64,000 nucleotides of DNA from NCBI GenBank assembly GCA_001632425.1, contig KV425574.1, positions 315,064-379,063 of the forward strand, in the 5' to 3' direction. The notes beneath the pieces were generated by a model. It saw nothing but the letters and a program-made list of their open reading frames with translations. It ran no database searches and was not told the origin of the DNA. Position 1 is the stretch's first letter. Each line of letters begins with the position of its first letter. Source of the stretch: Neolentinus lepideus HHB14362 ss-1 (lineage: Eukaryota > Basidiomycota > Agaricomycetes > Gloeophyllales > Gloeophyllaceae). Below are positions 34,270 to 47,527 of this stretch, piece by piece. The position numbers and the translations under genes are program-made.

Positions 34270-36298
34270 TTAGACGTTGAGCTCCGCCTTCGTCCCCTTC
34301 TGCAACGCAGAGGAGAACTCCGAGTCTGCTAGGGCAGGCTCAACCCACTCCTTCAGGAACTTGTCGACCTGCTCCGGAGCTCGGCCAACGAAACTCTGCG
34401 GGTTGAGGAGGTCGTCGAGCTGGGCTTTGATCGGGTCGAAGTACGGATCTTTGCGGACGCGCTCGATCAGGTCGTTCTCCAACCCGAGATGCTTGACTTG
34501 GTGCGCAGCCTCGTGCGAGAGGACCTGGTTGACAGAGGATCAACTGGATGATCAAAGGGGGGAAGGCAAAGAACGCACCCGGATCTTCTCGTGCGCCTCC
34601 TGGCGGTCTCCGCCCGCCTTGACGACGGCCATGATAATGTTTTCCGTCGCCATGAAGGGCAGCTCCTGCGCGATGCGGCGCGCGATGACCTTTGGGTAGA
34701 CGACGAGCCCCTCGGAGACGTTTTGGAGGGTTGTGAGGACAATGTCGGCGGTCAGGAAGGCCTCGGGGAGAGTGATGCGGCGGTTCGCGCTATTTACGGG
34801 CACGTCAGATGGAGGGCATGTTGGACAGTAAGCGCGTGGAAGCGCACCTGTCGTCCAGCGTCCGCTCGAACCACTGTACGGAGGCGGTCATGAGCGCATT
34901 CTGGTGGAGGACCATGAGGTGCCGCGCCAGGGAGCATATGCGCTCCGAGCGCATCGGGTTGCGCTTGTACGCCATCGCCGACGAGCCGATCTGCGTCGAC
35001 TCGAAGGGCTCTTCGACTTCCTACCGGCATGCACCTTCGTGTCAGTCGACCTTTCATCAAGGTGGAGAGGTAGGGGGAAGCAGGGTACCTTGAGATTCGC
35101 AAGGAGCCGGAGGTCTGTGGCAATCTTGTGCGCGGTGGCACCGAACGAGGCGAGCGGCGCGAGGACATCGATGTCGATCTTGCGGGAGTAGGTCTGTGAG
35201 GTGACGGGATAGGCGTAGGTGAAGCCCATAAGCTCTGTCACGCGCTTGTCAAGCGCTTCCACCTTTGCATACATTGTATCATTAAATAATGTGATAGAAT
35301 GCAAGTGGTAGAGTGGAGACGTACCTTGTCGTGGTCCCCGTCGAAAAGCGTGAGGAAGCTCGCCTGCGTGCCCGTTGTGCCTTTCACGCCGCGGAAGCCG
35401 ATGTCGTCTCTGGCGCGTTTAATATTACGCAGATCCCAGAGGAGCTCCTATAAGTGTGATACATATAAGTTAGTGAAATGAGTTGATAGTCAACGCGAAC
35501 ATGCTTACCTGCAGCCACAACGTACATCGCTTACCTACCGTAGTCAGCTGCGCGGGTTGGAAGTGTGTGAAGCCGAGTGTAGGCAGGTCACGATATTCGT
35601 TTGCGAAGTGAGCAAAGCGAGAGATGACGACAGCGAGCTTCGACAGCAATAGGCTCAGTGCCGTGCGAAGGAATATCAGGTCTGCGTTACTAATATTCTT
35701 GAATGTCAGCGCATATCGACAAAGCCAGAATTTGAAAGCATACTCAGTCACGTAGCATGACGTTGCACCAAGGCTATACTTGCAACGAGGGTAGAGTCGG
35801 GGAAGGCAAGAAGGCTAAGATAGGACGAACTGGATGATGCCCGCTGCAGCAGGAGCGACTTTTCCAAAGGTGTGGACGTGCGCCATCACGTCGTGTCGGC
35901 GTTTTTTCTCCTCCTCTGCAGCCACAGCGAATTGCTCCGGATCCAGGTCCTTTATGCCGAGTTACGGTGAGATGTAGAACGGCGAGCAAGGGAGCGTACG
36001 AGGTTGGCCTTCATCTCTGCGATGGCCTCATCGGTGATTTGTGCCAGACCTAGCTCTTTCTCTGCGATAGCGAGGTTGAGCCATAGTTTTCGCCAGGTGT
36101 GGAAGCGATTCTGTGATGCTATTTGGTTTTTGCTTCAGGCGGACAGGGGAAGACATACGGCAGGGGAGAAGAGATGCGCCATCTCTTTGCTAGCATATCG
36201 GCTGCACGAAAAACATGTCAAACAACGACTGACCTGTATATGATCTTTAAGAAAACATACCTAGACAAAGGTGTCTGATAGGTATCAAAGGCCTCCAT
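34270..36298 (-). CDS. ADE13: Adenylosuccinate lyase
   Basis: About ten exons starting [13 protein letters not shown] (ATG 36298). The enzyme splits adenylosuccinate and SAICAR in purine synthesis. Recognised blocks in order: [46 protein letters not shown] with the catalytic His, [17 protein letters not shown] (spliced across a GTATGC intron), [42 protein letters not shown], then the signature [16 protein letters not shown], and [14 protein letters not shown] near the end. All catalytic segments are present and in frame. It converges on KIN4. Confidence 0.93.
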
Positions 36299-36761
36299 TA
36301 CAGATGAAGATTTAATTGCCCAAGCTCCTAGTCAATACTGACGCAGCCATTTAGTACTTTGAACTTCAGCTTATAATTATGGATGGAGTCTCCTACATAA
36401 GAACAAGACGCTGCAGGAGAAAGACTTCAGAATCTGGGCAGACCAAAAAGTTGAGCGCAAAGAAACTGATAGATCGGACTTATATCGGACATTTTGCCAT
36501 TACCATAATTAGAGCATATGTCTTGATCGACGGCGCTTTCCTTCTAATACTCTCACATCATTCACTCGCGCTTGTGTCTCTCTTGCAAACGTGTTTTCAA
36601 AAATCGCTGCTTGAAACATCGGCTGGTCAGGATACTCAACCAAGGCTCTACGCGTTCCTATTCATGCACTATATATCGCCAGCGTATTATCCAGGAGTGA
36701 GAACATGGGATGTACATTGTGAATGCGGGCAATCTCGATTTTCACTGCATCTCTTCCTCTA
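36299..36761. other. Intergenic, no gene
   Basis: Holds the ADE13 promoter and the 3' flank of the second paraoxonase gene. Nothing else recognised. Confidence 0.4.
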
Positions 36762-38240
36762 TTAGACAACATCCTTGGTGAGATCACAAACCGCAAAGCC
36801 ACCGTACTGGAAAACACCTCCGTTGATGAGCACATTGTTGTAAGGATCAATTGCCGCGACCGTCATGTAGCTTATAACGGACCCGTCGTCGTAGTAGACG
36901 AGCTCTGGCTTGAAGCCTTCGGAGCGGTCGAGGCGGAGGGCGGCACCAGGGACCTTGAAGCCTTTCCCGAGTTCATGAACATGGTGGATGTACCCGCTTC
37001 GACGCTCCCCTCTGGGGAAAACTAGCATAAAATTAAGCGTAAGTATGTCTCACGGGCACAACGGTAAAACGTACCTGTGACAAGTAGGTCCCGGGTTGTC
37101 GGGATGATGTTGATGTTGTCAGCAGCAGCGCCCAATTGCTTCACGGCGTCCAGGATGAGCCGAATGCACTCTATGCGAAGTAGGTGACTTACAATTGTAG
37201 CGGTATTGATAAGGCTTCTGTCGGGCTGAATCTCGAATACCCGTGCTACGCCTGAACGACAATCGCCGACGTAGAGTTCATCGCCTGCAATCAGAAGACC
37301 GTTCGCGCCTGGAAAGGTATCTGACACTTGACGGCAAGTGACTATCTGTTCATGACTTTCAGCCTAACAGGCACCTGCACGGTATGAAATAACCTTACTG
37401 TACCTGTGGCATCGCAGTACTGGACATTGGATGTCCAGGTCCAGGAACCATAGTCATCCTCGAGTTTGCGCAGGAAAGCCTCCTTGGCTGTGAAATAGTG
37501 ATCATTGGTAATGAAGAAATCCCTGCATAGCGAAGCGGAGGCAACACTCAAGTTAGAGACAGTGTCTAATAAGTGCAATGTCGGCTTACAAGGGTCCACT
37601 GGCTGCGACGCCATTGGCATTGTATATCCCGGGATGCTTCACGTCTTTCACGAGCACCACGCTATCAGACCCCAAAACATGCGAAAAGATCGAAATTGAG
37701 TCTCCGCCACGAGCATGGTTGACAGCAAAAATATGGATCTAAGGTTCATTGGTTCTAACAAATTCCGGTACAGCACGGACGAAAATTCTCCCTCACCTTG
37801 GTGGGCTCATTTGGGAATGTATAGATGTCTATTCCATGTGTGATCAAGTCCCCCTCGAGGCCGACAATCTTCAGTTCTGTGGTCTCTTTGCGCTTGATAT
37901 CATATTTAAACAAGTGCTCCCTGAACGACTCCTCCTTGCGCCCGGCTGCATCATAGCGCGCAGAGCTGGGGTACCAATGCGTCCGACCCTCCGGGTCACC
38001 GCAGGCAAGGAAAGCCGTGCTCGACGCAAAGTGTATCTTGACATCCTCGCAGGCGTCCGCTTCTCGGTGTACCACGCAGCGTTCGTTGTTTAACGCACTG
38101 CTATTGGTCCAACGAGTTATTGAGGCCCGATCGATCTGCGCCTTACCGACCGCGTTATAGAAAGGCCGGGGCCTGTAGAGTATCGCTAGCACGGCCACCA
38201 AGATGAGAGGAAAGAGGGAGTTTGTTTTCGGGCTCGACAT
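36762..38240 (-). CDS. Paraoxonase/arylesterase-like beta-propeller protein, copy 2
   Basis: Six exons (37797-38240, 37590-37738, 37404-37522, 37193-37326, 37075-37138, 36762-37021) give 389 residues. Exons 2-6 have exactly the lengths of copy 1 (149, 119, 134, 64, 260 bases); only the first differs, by 9 bases. Over a hand-aligned stretch of about 100 residues in exon 1 roughly three quarters are identical. It keeps the signal anchor (FPLILVAVLAILY), THGIDIYTFP, DFFITNDHYF and ANGLLIAGDELYVGDCRSG. All frames are intact, so both copies are probably functional. Confidence 0.85.
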
Positions 38241-38760
38241 GGTGGTCACACCGAGGTGGATACCAGGATATGCCGTTCATGAAGCTCCCCGCATACAAGT
38301 CGGACGCAGTGACGGCAGGCCGATGGGTGTATAGATTCGGAATGAATCTGGTGACCATTGGCTAATTTTGGACGGTAGTAATATGCAGGTCGAAACAAAG
38401 AACATCATGGTTGTGAGATGGTAGACTGACCTCAGATATGTCTGACAATATATTTGTTCTGTCAATGCGTATGTTCATCGAAGAGTCGGGAATACGGCTT
38501 ATGCCCTGGGCGCAGCTCAAAACAAGATATCGATCAAACGAGGAAGAAAAGAGAAGAGATACTGCAGATTTAAACAGATTCTGCGTGCGATAGCGAGTAC
38601 CCGGAGAGATAGCGGCGTTCCGTGCGAATAGGCAATTGCGAGAATGACGGATCGTCAAAATGTCCTCCTCTTCACGCTTTGATTTAAACTTACTTCAATG
38701 GGGACTACCAATATTCATACAACATTATTCCTTTCCAACCTTCATTCGACGATCAATCAA
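38241..38760. other. Intergenic; left end of the tandem duplication
   Basis: No gene. From about 38409 on, the sequence has a diverged copy at 41189-41530 (shared runs include GAAGAGAAGAGATACTGCAG and GTTCCGTGCGAAT), marking the left border of the duplicated unit. Confidence 0.6.
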
Positions 38761-41188
38761 CTACTTCGTCGGACCCACGCCCTCGATCCACTTTCTGGGC
38801 AGACCTTTCGCCGTTAACAGATCCACCACAACCTTCGTCTGATTGCCCTGCATCAAAATCTTGAACGCGGAAGAGTCCTTGGTTAACGGGGCCACTGTCA
38901 CGATGATGAGTCAAATCTTGCACTGATAGAGGGCACAGGAAAAGCGACCTACCGCTTGCACCAAACCCTGACTTCCTCACCTCCTCGGCAACATCTTCCA
39001 CGCTGCCCACGACCTCTGCGAATGGCTCCAGCCCTGTCACGGTAGTAATACCCTTCGTTCTTCCGTGTTTTGCCTTCCTCCTAACCGTAACAGGTAGAAG
39101 AACCCCTTCCCTAGAAAAAAGAGACAAGTTCAGTGGCGATGGTATACGCAGCTAGATAATTCGCTTACTTGACCTCCCCGGCCTTCCCATTAACACAAAT
39201 CTCATGACATGCCTGCATCCTCTTCACCAGCCGTTTCATGATATCCTCCCTCTTCAAGAACTCCAGATCCGCAGTCCTATCACCTTCCTCCCGCGGCTTT
39301 GGTTTGCTGGGTATAGGATCTGTAATTGCAGACAACAATACAGGGTCTTCCGAGACGTTGACGAACTGCTTCTCGTATGCGTTAGCGAGGTTATGTGAAG
39401 TGATGTAGGCGTTGAGAAGTATTTGGAGGTCGGCAAGTAAGATCAATGTGGATGCCCTAACAGGACATACATAATTTATCAGCCAACGAGAAGTGGGAAG
39501 AGATAGGTATGAGGACGCATACTCCTGTCCAGCCTCCTTGAACCATGGGAGCGTTTGCCCGAAAGGCTGATAATACTCCCTGATTTCCACAACTTTCTCA
39601 CCTCTCTTCTTCATCTCTTCGTTCTCCCTCTCCCTCCGCTTCTTGTCATTCTCCTCGACCTCCTTCATTGTCTTATACTCCATCCCCACAACCTTCACAT
39701 CTGGATGCGCGCCATTCACTCCCGTCACCACGATATCACCCCTTTGCGACTTCAATGTAAGGAGTCCGGCTTTCTCCATCGATTTGAGAAACGCAGAGAG
39801 GGACTTGGCTGACGAATGCTTGACGTCGACGGTCGCAAAGGAGGTGACTAGATGTGCAGGACGATAAGGCAGGATGTGCGAGGTGTAAAAGGTTGTGGAG
39901 AGCATAGGGAAGGAGCTTGAAGGAGGGGGTGTAGCTAGGGACAGGAGAAGGGACGTGCGCAGGATTTCTGTGATCTCTAGAGACGCAAGTCTCGTGATAT
40001 GTAACAGAACTCTTAGTAGAGAACTTACCGTCAGGTGCGAGTGATGGTTGCACCAGCTCACTAAGCTCTGACTCTAGCTCCTGAGCCTTCGCTACAGCAT
40101 CCACTTCAGGGGATTGCGTCTCGCTCGACGGCGGCGGCGGACTCAGCGAATCCTCTTTACCACTGACCTGATCTGCACAAGCCGGACTGTCAACCTCAAC
40201 CTCCACATCTGGTGGCATCTCCCCGCCACTCCCAATGTTCCACAGCCCGTCCTTCCATGCATGCCACACAATCACCGCCTTGCCCTTCGCATCTTTCTCC
40301 CCAAGCTTGACGGAATCTACACCTACCTCGGCCCTGCCCACGGCAAATGGAGGCGAACGCTTGTCCTCTGGTCTAATATATTTTGAGATAGACACGAGCT
40401 CGTTGGGGCCAAGAGGGGATGGCCAGGAGACCACTGCCTGTCAGGTAGGGTTACATGACTTGGGGGAGGCCAGGGAGGAGAACATACCGTCGGGGATCAT
40501 AAGATCAGCGCCATCTTGGATGCGCGGGATGACAGGCTCGGGAGTCGTGATGGTCGGTAGAAGGTCATATTTTTTCCATAGCGTGTAGACTGTCGGCACG
40601 AGATCTTGGGAGCCTTTCCCGAGCGTGAACCAGAGGGGATCGCCGTCTTGAGATAAATATGCAACCTGTTGAAGTCAAACTGCATTAGCAACACAAATTC
40701 GAGTGAAGAGACCGACCAGGCTAGAAATCCCCGAGTGCGAGAAACAGGATTCCATCAAGAATGATCAAGGACGCACCCCTGGCTTTCCCTGATGACTCTT
40801 AAATTTGACGCTCTTGAGTCCATCAGGGACTAGCAACTCAGCGTCTTCAGGTGATAACTGAAACTTGTCCGCTATTCCTTGCTTGAGTCTTCGTCGGTCA
40901 CTTGAACGGATGGGCGCTGGAGCAGTCAATCAATATCCATTAGATTCCAGAAGAGGTAGGTTCCAACCGGTTGTTTTAAGGTCTGCAAGCGGATTCTTGA
41001 ACATTGCAAGGGGTATATATTGACGAGTGGTAATCAGATCTCAATGCGAGATCAAGAAATATTCCCATTATTTATGTAGTAGGTAATTATAATAAAAGAG
41101 CCAAATACTGTGCACAATTTCTGCAAGTCTGCATCCTGTTCTCCGTCAATCGTCCAATGCTTCGAGCAACGTCCGAACGCTTCTCTAG
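38409..41188. repeat. Tandem duplication, unit A (about 2.78 kb)
   Basis: This segment and 41189-43967 are head-to-tail copies of one unit: 3' flank of TMA64, all of TMA64 with its introns, the promoter it shares with DIM1, and the first 11 codons of DIM1. Unit A ends inside the DIM1 coding start. Exon and intron sequences are both clearly alignable. Confidence 0.85.
38761..41004 (-). CDS. TMA64: eIF2D/ligatin-like translation factor, copy A
   Basis: Starts MFKNPLADLKTT and ends KGLPRKWIEGVGPTK; roughly 550-600 residues over many small exons. Recognised parts: the N-terminal domain with SDRRRLKQGIADKFQLSPED and a PUA-like region (AYLSQDGDPLWFTLGKGSQD, YTLWKKYDLLPTITTPEPV, then VVSWPSPLGPNEL and KGKAVIVWHAWKDGLWNIG), a SWIB/MDM2-like winged domain (SLSAFLKSMEKAGLLTLKS) and a C-terminal SUI1/eIF1 domain (TGLEPFAEVVGS, KSGFGASG, QGNQTKVVVDLL). 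eIF2D delivers tRNA to the ribosomal P site and recycles 40S subunits. Frames appear intact. The gene is normally single-copy; here copy B follows directly. Confidence 0.85.
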
Positions 41189-41225
41189 GGTTGCAAGATG
41201 GCAGACCGACCTAGAATATGTCTGA
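41157..41225 (+). pseudogene. Orphan DIM1 start fragment
   Basis: ATG followed by CTTCGAGCAACGTCCGAACG and TTCTCTAGG encodes MLRATSERFSR, the same as the first 11 residues of DIM1 (43935) but for one residue. The sequence then switches to the 3' flank of TMA64 copy B and the frame ends 11 codons later. It is a scar of the tandem duplication and still sits behind a copied promoter. Confidence 0.8.
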
Positions 41226-41530
41226 CAGCATATTTATTCCGACAATAGACCATTCAGTGTATGTTAATCACGGCCGACTGATCATGAAGAGTCGGGAAGA
41301 TGGCTTATGCCCCAAGCGCAGCTCAGTTTCAAAAATCTAGAGCAAAAGAAGAAGAGAAGAGATACTGCAGATTTAACCAGATCCTCCGTGACCGGTGAGA
41401 TAGCGGTGTTCCGTGCGAATGGGCAATTGCGAGAAAATGTCAAAATGTCAGCCTCTTCACTACTTCAATGTGGACTGGCAATATTCATACAATATTATTC
41501 TTTTCCGATCTTCATTCGGGATTCACTTAA

Positions 41531-43776
41531 CTACTTCGTCAGATCCACAACCTCAATCCACTTTTTCGGTAGACCCTTCGCCGTCAATAGATCCACCACG
41601 ACCTTCGTCTGCTTGCCCTGTACCAAAATCTCGAACACAGACGGTTTGTTCGGTAACGGGGCCACTGTCACGATGATTAGTCAATTTTTACGCTGATAGA
41701 GAGCACAAGAAATGCGACCTACCGCTCGCACCGAACCCTGACTTCCTCACCTCCTCGGCAACATCTTCTGCGCTGCCCACGACCTCTGCGAAAGGCTCCA
41801 GCCCTGTCACGATAGTAACAGTCTTCCTTTTATTTTGTCTTGACTTCATTGTAAGCGTAACAGGTGGGAGAACCCCTTTCCTAGTGAAAGTGGCAAGTTC
41901 AGTGGCGACAGCATACACAGCGAGATCATTTACTTACTTGACCACCCCGGACTTCCCATCAACGCGAATCTCATGCCACGCCTGCATCCTCTCCACCAAC
42001 CGCTTCATGATATCCTCCCTCTTCAAGAAGTCCGTATCCGCAGGACTATTACCTTCCTCCCGCGGCTTTGGTTTGCCAGGTAGGGGACCCGTAATTGCAG
42101 ACAGCAATACAGGGTCTTCCGAGACGTTGATGAACTGCTGCTGATGTGCGTTGACGAGGTTGTGTGAAGTGATGTAGGCGTTGAGAAATATTCGGAGGTC
42201 GGCAAGCAAGAACAACGTGGATGCCCTGACAGGATATGCATATTTCATCAGCCAACGAGAAGTAAGAAGAAATAAGTAAGAGAACCCCTACTCCTGCCCA
42301 GCCTCCTTGAACCATGGGAGCGTTTGCCCGAAAGGCTTATAATACTCCCTAATGTCCACGTCTTTCTCGCTTCTGTTCTTCCCCTCTTCGATCTCTCTCT
42401 CCCTTCGCTTCTTGTCATTCTCTTCGACCTCCTTTATCGTCTTATACCCCTTCCTCACAGACTCCACATCTGGATGCGCGCCATTCACTCCCGTCACCAC
42501 GATATCACCCTTTTGTGACTTCAATGTCAGCAATCCGGCTTTTTCCATCGATTTGAGGAATGCGGATAGGGATTTGGCTGACGAGTGCTTGATGTCGACG
42601 GGCGTGGAGGATGTGGCCATATATGCAGGACGGTAAGGCAGGATGTGCGAGGTGTAAAAGGTTGTGGAGAGCATAGGGAAGGAGCTGGAAGGAGGAGGGG
42701 TAGCTAGGGACAGGAGAAGGGACGTGCGCAGGATTTCTGTGATCTCTAGAGACGCAAGTCTCGTGATATGTAACAGAACTCTTAGTAGAGAACTTACCGT
42801 CAGGTGCGAGTGATGGTTGCACCGGCTCACTAAGCTCTGGCTCTGGCTCCTGAGCCTTCGCTACAGCATTCACTTCAGGGGACTGCGTCTCGCTCGCCGG
42901 CGGCAACGGACTCGACGGACCCCCTTCACCGCTGACTTGATCCGCAGAACTCGCACTGTCAACCTCAACCTCCACATCTGGTGGCATCTCCCCGCCACTT
43001 CCAATATTCCACAGCCCGTCCTTCCATGCATGCCACACAATCACCGCCTTGCCCTTCGCACCTTCCTCCCCAAGCTTGACGTGATCCACACCTGCCTCAG
43101 TCCTGCCCACGGCAAATGGAGGCGAACGTTTGTGCTCTGGTCTAAGATATTTTGAGATGGACACGAGCTCGTTGGGAGCAAGAGGGGATGGCCAGGAGAC
43201 CACTGCCTGTCAAGTAGGGTTACATGACTTGGGGGAGGAGATGGAAGGGAACGTACCGCCCGGGATCATAAGATCAGCACCATCTTGGATGCGCGGGATG
43301 ACAGGCTCGGGAGTCGTGATGGTTGGTAGAAGGTCATATTTTTTCCATAGCGTATAGACTGTCGGCACGAGATCTTGGGAGCCTTTCCCGAGCGTGAACC
43401 AGAGGGGGTCGCCGTCTTGAGATAAATATGCAACCTGTTGAAGTCAAACTGCATCAGCAACACAATTGAGTGGAAAGACTGACCAGGCTTGAAAAACCCC
43501 AGTACGAGAAACAGGATCCCACCAAAACTGATCAAGGACGCACCCCTGGCTTTCCCTGATGACTCTCAAATTTGACGCTCTTTAGTCCATCAGGGACTAG
43601 CAACTCAGCGTCTTCAGGTGACAACTGAAACTTGTCCGCTATTCTCTGCTTGAGTCTTCGTCGGTCACTTGAACGAAGAGGCGCTGGAGCAGTCAATACC
43701 GATCAATACTTATCGATTCAAGAAGAGGTAGGTACCAACCCGATGTTTTGAGGTCTCCGAGCGGTTTCTTGAACAT
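41531..43776 (-). CDS. TMA64: eIF2D/ligatin-like translation factor, copy B
   Basis: Same exon layout as copy A, from MFKKPLGDLKTS to KGLPKKWIEVVDLTK. The winged domain (SLSAFLKSMEKAGLLTLKSQ) and SUI1 part (TGLEPFAEVVGSAEDVAEEV, KSGFGASG, QGKQTKVVVDLLTAKGLP) are nearly the same as in copy A; most changes fall in the acidic linker between PUA and winged domains. Frames appear intact in both copies. Copy B keeps the original head-to-head arrangement with DIM1 (158 bases between start codons). Confidence 0.85.
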
Positions 43777-43934
43777 TGGAAAGGGATAATTGATGAGTAG
43801 CAGTGGTCCGGATTCCAGAAGAACGGTAATCAGATCATCTCAAATAATTTGAGATCAAGACATCCATAAGGGAGCTAAATACGGTGCACAATTTCCTCGA
43901 ATCCGCGCCACTGCGTTCTGCTCTCCGTTGTCCA
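43777..43934. promoter_or_regulatory. Shared TMA64-B/DIM1 upstream region
   Basis: 158 bases between two divergent start codons, both ribosome-related genes. A diverged copy lies at 41005-41156. No TATA box is obvious. Confidence 0.45.
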
Positions 43935-45174
<1,240 letters not shown>

Positions 45175-45492
45175 GGATCTTATTGGGTTGTCACAGTGAT
45201 TCATTCCCATTTCTGTGGTATCTAAAAGTAATGTGTTGTATTCGATATAATTGTATTCCAGTGATCTGCCGGATAATGACCTTTGCGATAGCGTGCTCCC
45301 AGAAATGCAACACTCGCCATGTACTATCCGAGTCGACAGTTTAGCCAATAAGGAATAATTAATCCGATCCAAAGTCCATCCACTATCTAGTGATCTGAGA
45401 CTTCGACGCAGGATCCCCGACTAATGAACACGCCTTTATTGATCGTAATTACTATTATGAGTACACATTACTTGATTAACTTTACACTTTCT
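45175..45492. other. 3' flanks of convergent DIM1 and PMI40
   Basis: AT-rich, no gene. Confidence 0.4.
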
Positions 45493-46894
45493 TCACGATT
45501 TGGTATCGCACGTTGCCCACCACATTTCCGCCTCCCCTTCTGCCCCCACCACACTCACCGCAACATCAGTCCCTGGTGCCACAAATACGACTCCACCAAC
45601 CGGCACCTCAACACGCTCCCCGCACGCGTCAAACCTCACCTGGCCCTCCCCGCTCGCTAGCGCCCCGCTCCTCGTCCCCGCCTTCGTGACAATGCCAATC
45701 GTTGGGCCCGGCGACGCGCCCAAGACCTCCCCCTCCCCCGCAGCCCCCTTCCCCAGCACCGTCCATAGCACACTAAACTCCTCCAGCGGCGGGTCGAACT
45801 TCTGCGTCTTCCCGTGTCTCGAACGCTCGTACGCCTTCCTCGGGAGCACCCACTCCCCCGGCGCGCGCGCCGTATACGTGAGCATATTCACAAAGGTGCC
45901 AATATCACGCTCCCCGGGCGGCACGAACGCAGCGTTGAGCACATTATCCGAGACGGCCATGCACTCGATGATCTCGCCCGCGAGCCACGCGTGCACCTCG
46001 TCCGCGCCGCAATAGACAGCCTCCCCGCGCTTCAGCTTCATGAGGTTCATGAAGAACGCGGTCGCGAGCACGCCGACGTCGCCCGGGTACTGCGCGTGCG
46101 CCTTGAGCACGAGCTTGCCCTCCTGCCCGAGCTGCGCGCGCCCCTCCTGGATGCGCTGCACCAGCGCGTCCACCTCCGCCGCGACGCCCCGCACGTCGTT
46201 CTTCCCCCGCTCGAGCAGCTGGGTGTAGAGGCGCTTCAGCGTCTCCTTGCTAGGGCTGCTCATGAACTGGCTGACGACGCCCTCGTCCCCGACTGCTCGT
46301 CGCAGCTCCGAGACGTGCTGCAGGAAGAATCTGATCTCCTCGAGAGGCCGGAACCCGACGAAGCCGAGGAACGCGACGCCCTCCTCGCCCCAGTCCTCCT
46401 CCAGCGGATCGCCGATGGTGACGGCGATTTCGGGCTTGTGGTTCGCGTCGACAAACTCGCCTTTGCCCTGGTCCTGCCTGTTTAGCTCCTCTCCGAGCTT
46501 TTTGTCGGGGTGCGCTTGCAGAGGCAGGGCTTTGCCGGCGCAGAGGATTTTGAACAGGAAGGGAACCTCGGTCGACTTGGGCCATTTCTGGTAAGCCGAG
46601 CCGAGGAAGTGCTGTGGGTTCGCGTCGATGAGGTCTTTGAGTGACTGCGAGGTGCCGTAGATGCTTGCGGGGCCGTTTGAATGGGTCCCCATCCATGTCT
46701 AGTCACAGTCAGTAGACAACACGACTGCTCGGTTGACGAAGGCGTACTTCGGCATATATCGTGTTCTCATCCACTTTAAATTCTGGTCCGACAGAGCCCG
46801 GTGCGAGCTTGGCTACAAGCGATGTCGAGCCCTGCTTGCCCCAGTCGTATGTCTGGTACGACGTCTTCAATCTGTATAGGTTCTTCGAGGCCAT
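45493..46894 (-). CDS. PMI40: Mannose-6-phosphate isomerase, type I
   Basis: Exons 46748-46894 and 45493-46698 give 450 residues, normal for the fungal enzyme. It interconverts fructose-6-phosphate and mannose-6-phosphate, feeding GDP-mannose for glycosylation and the cell wall; zinc-dependent, cytosolic. Seen: YDWGKQGSTSLVAKL; ETWMGTHSNGPA; LFKILCAGKALPLQAHPDKK with the Gln and His zinc ligands; the signature FVDANHKPEIAVTIG with the Glu and Lys site; FLGFVGFRPLEEI; YCGADEVHAWLAGEIIE; NVLNAAF with GERDIGTF; and a C-terminal cupin end. The second exon is GC-rich. Confidence 0.93.
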
Positions 46895-47527
46895 GTTGTG
46901 GGATGGAAAGAGGGAAAGAGTATGAGGTGCTGGAGATGTTCATGATGGCTTATATATGGAGGGATATGCTGGCTAGATGGGACAGAGTGACGATAGTGAT
47001 GTCAGAGTGTTGTTGGTGGAGTACACGACGTCCATAGAAGTAAGCCGACTGGCAAGAAATGTTTGGTTCGGTGTCTAAAGCTAAAGAAAGACAGAAAACT
47101 GTTCGAATGCTGGATATCAGGCCTGCAGGATATGAACGGGATGAAGGGAGGTCAGTAAGCCTAGTGCGAGATGTCGCATTATATGGTCCAAGTGTTTACT
47201 TCTTTGTGTTTTGATCCGCTACCTCCAATTCCGTTTATCGGCGTACTTGTTTCCAGATACCCTGAATCTCTCGTATGCTTACTCTGAGTCTCTGAACACT
47301 TTTCGGGGGTGATCAATTACTGCCGTTCAGCTCATTCGTTAACGTGCGCAAACGCCTTGAATTCGTAACTCCGACTGTTGAGGTGAGGAACACGACGACT
47401 CGCAAGGCATCTTATGTGGCGGATGTTCCAGGTACAGTCGCGTACTAGATGAAGATGTCCTTATGTTGATCCCGCTTTATATCTGAGATTTGAGAATCAA
47501 CAATATTACTTCCGAGATTAATACGCT
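46895..47527. other. Shared upstream region of PMI40 and LCL3
   Basis: 633 bases between divergent start codons; no ORF with motifs. Confidence 0.4.

Noticed and set aside
45814..46485. 223-codon plus-strand ORF
   Set aside because: Antisense to the GC-rich second exon of PMI40; no motif of its own.
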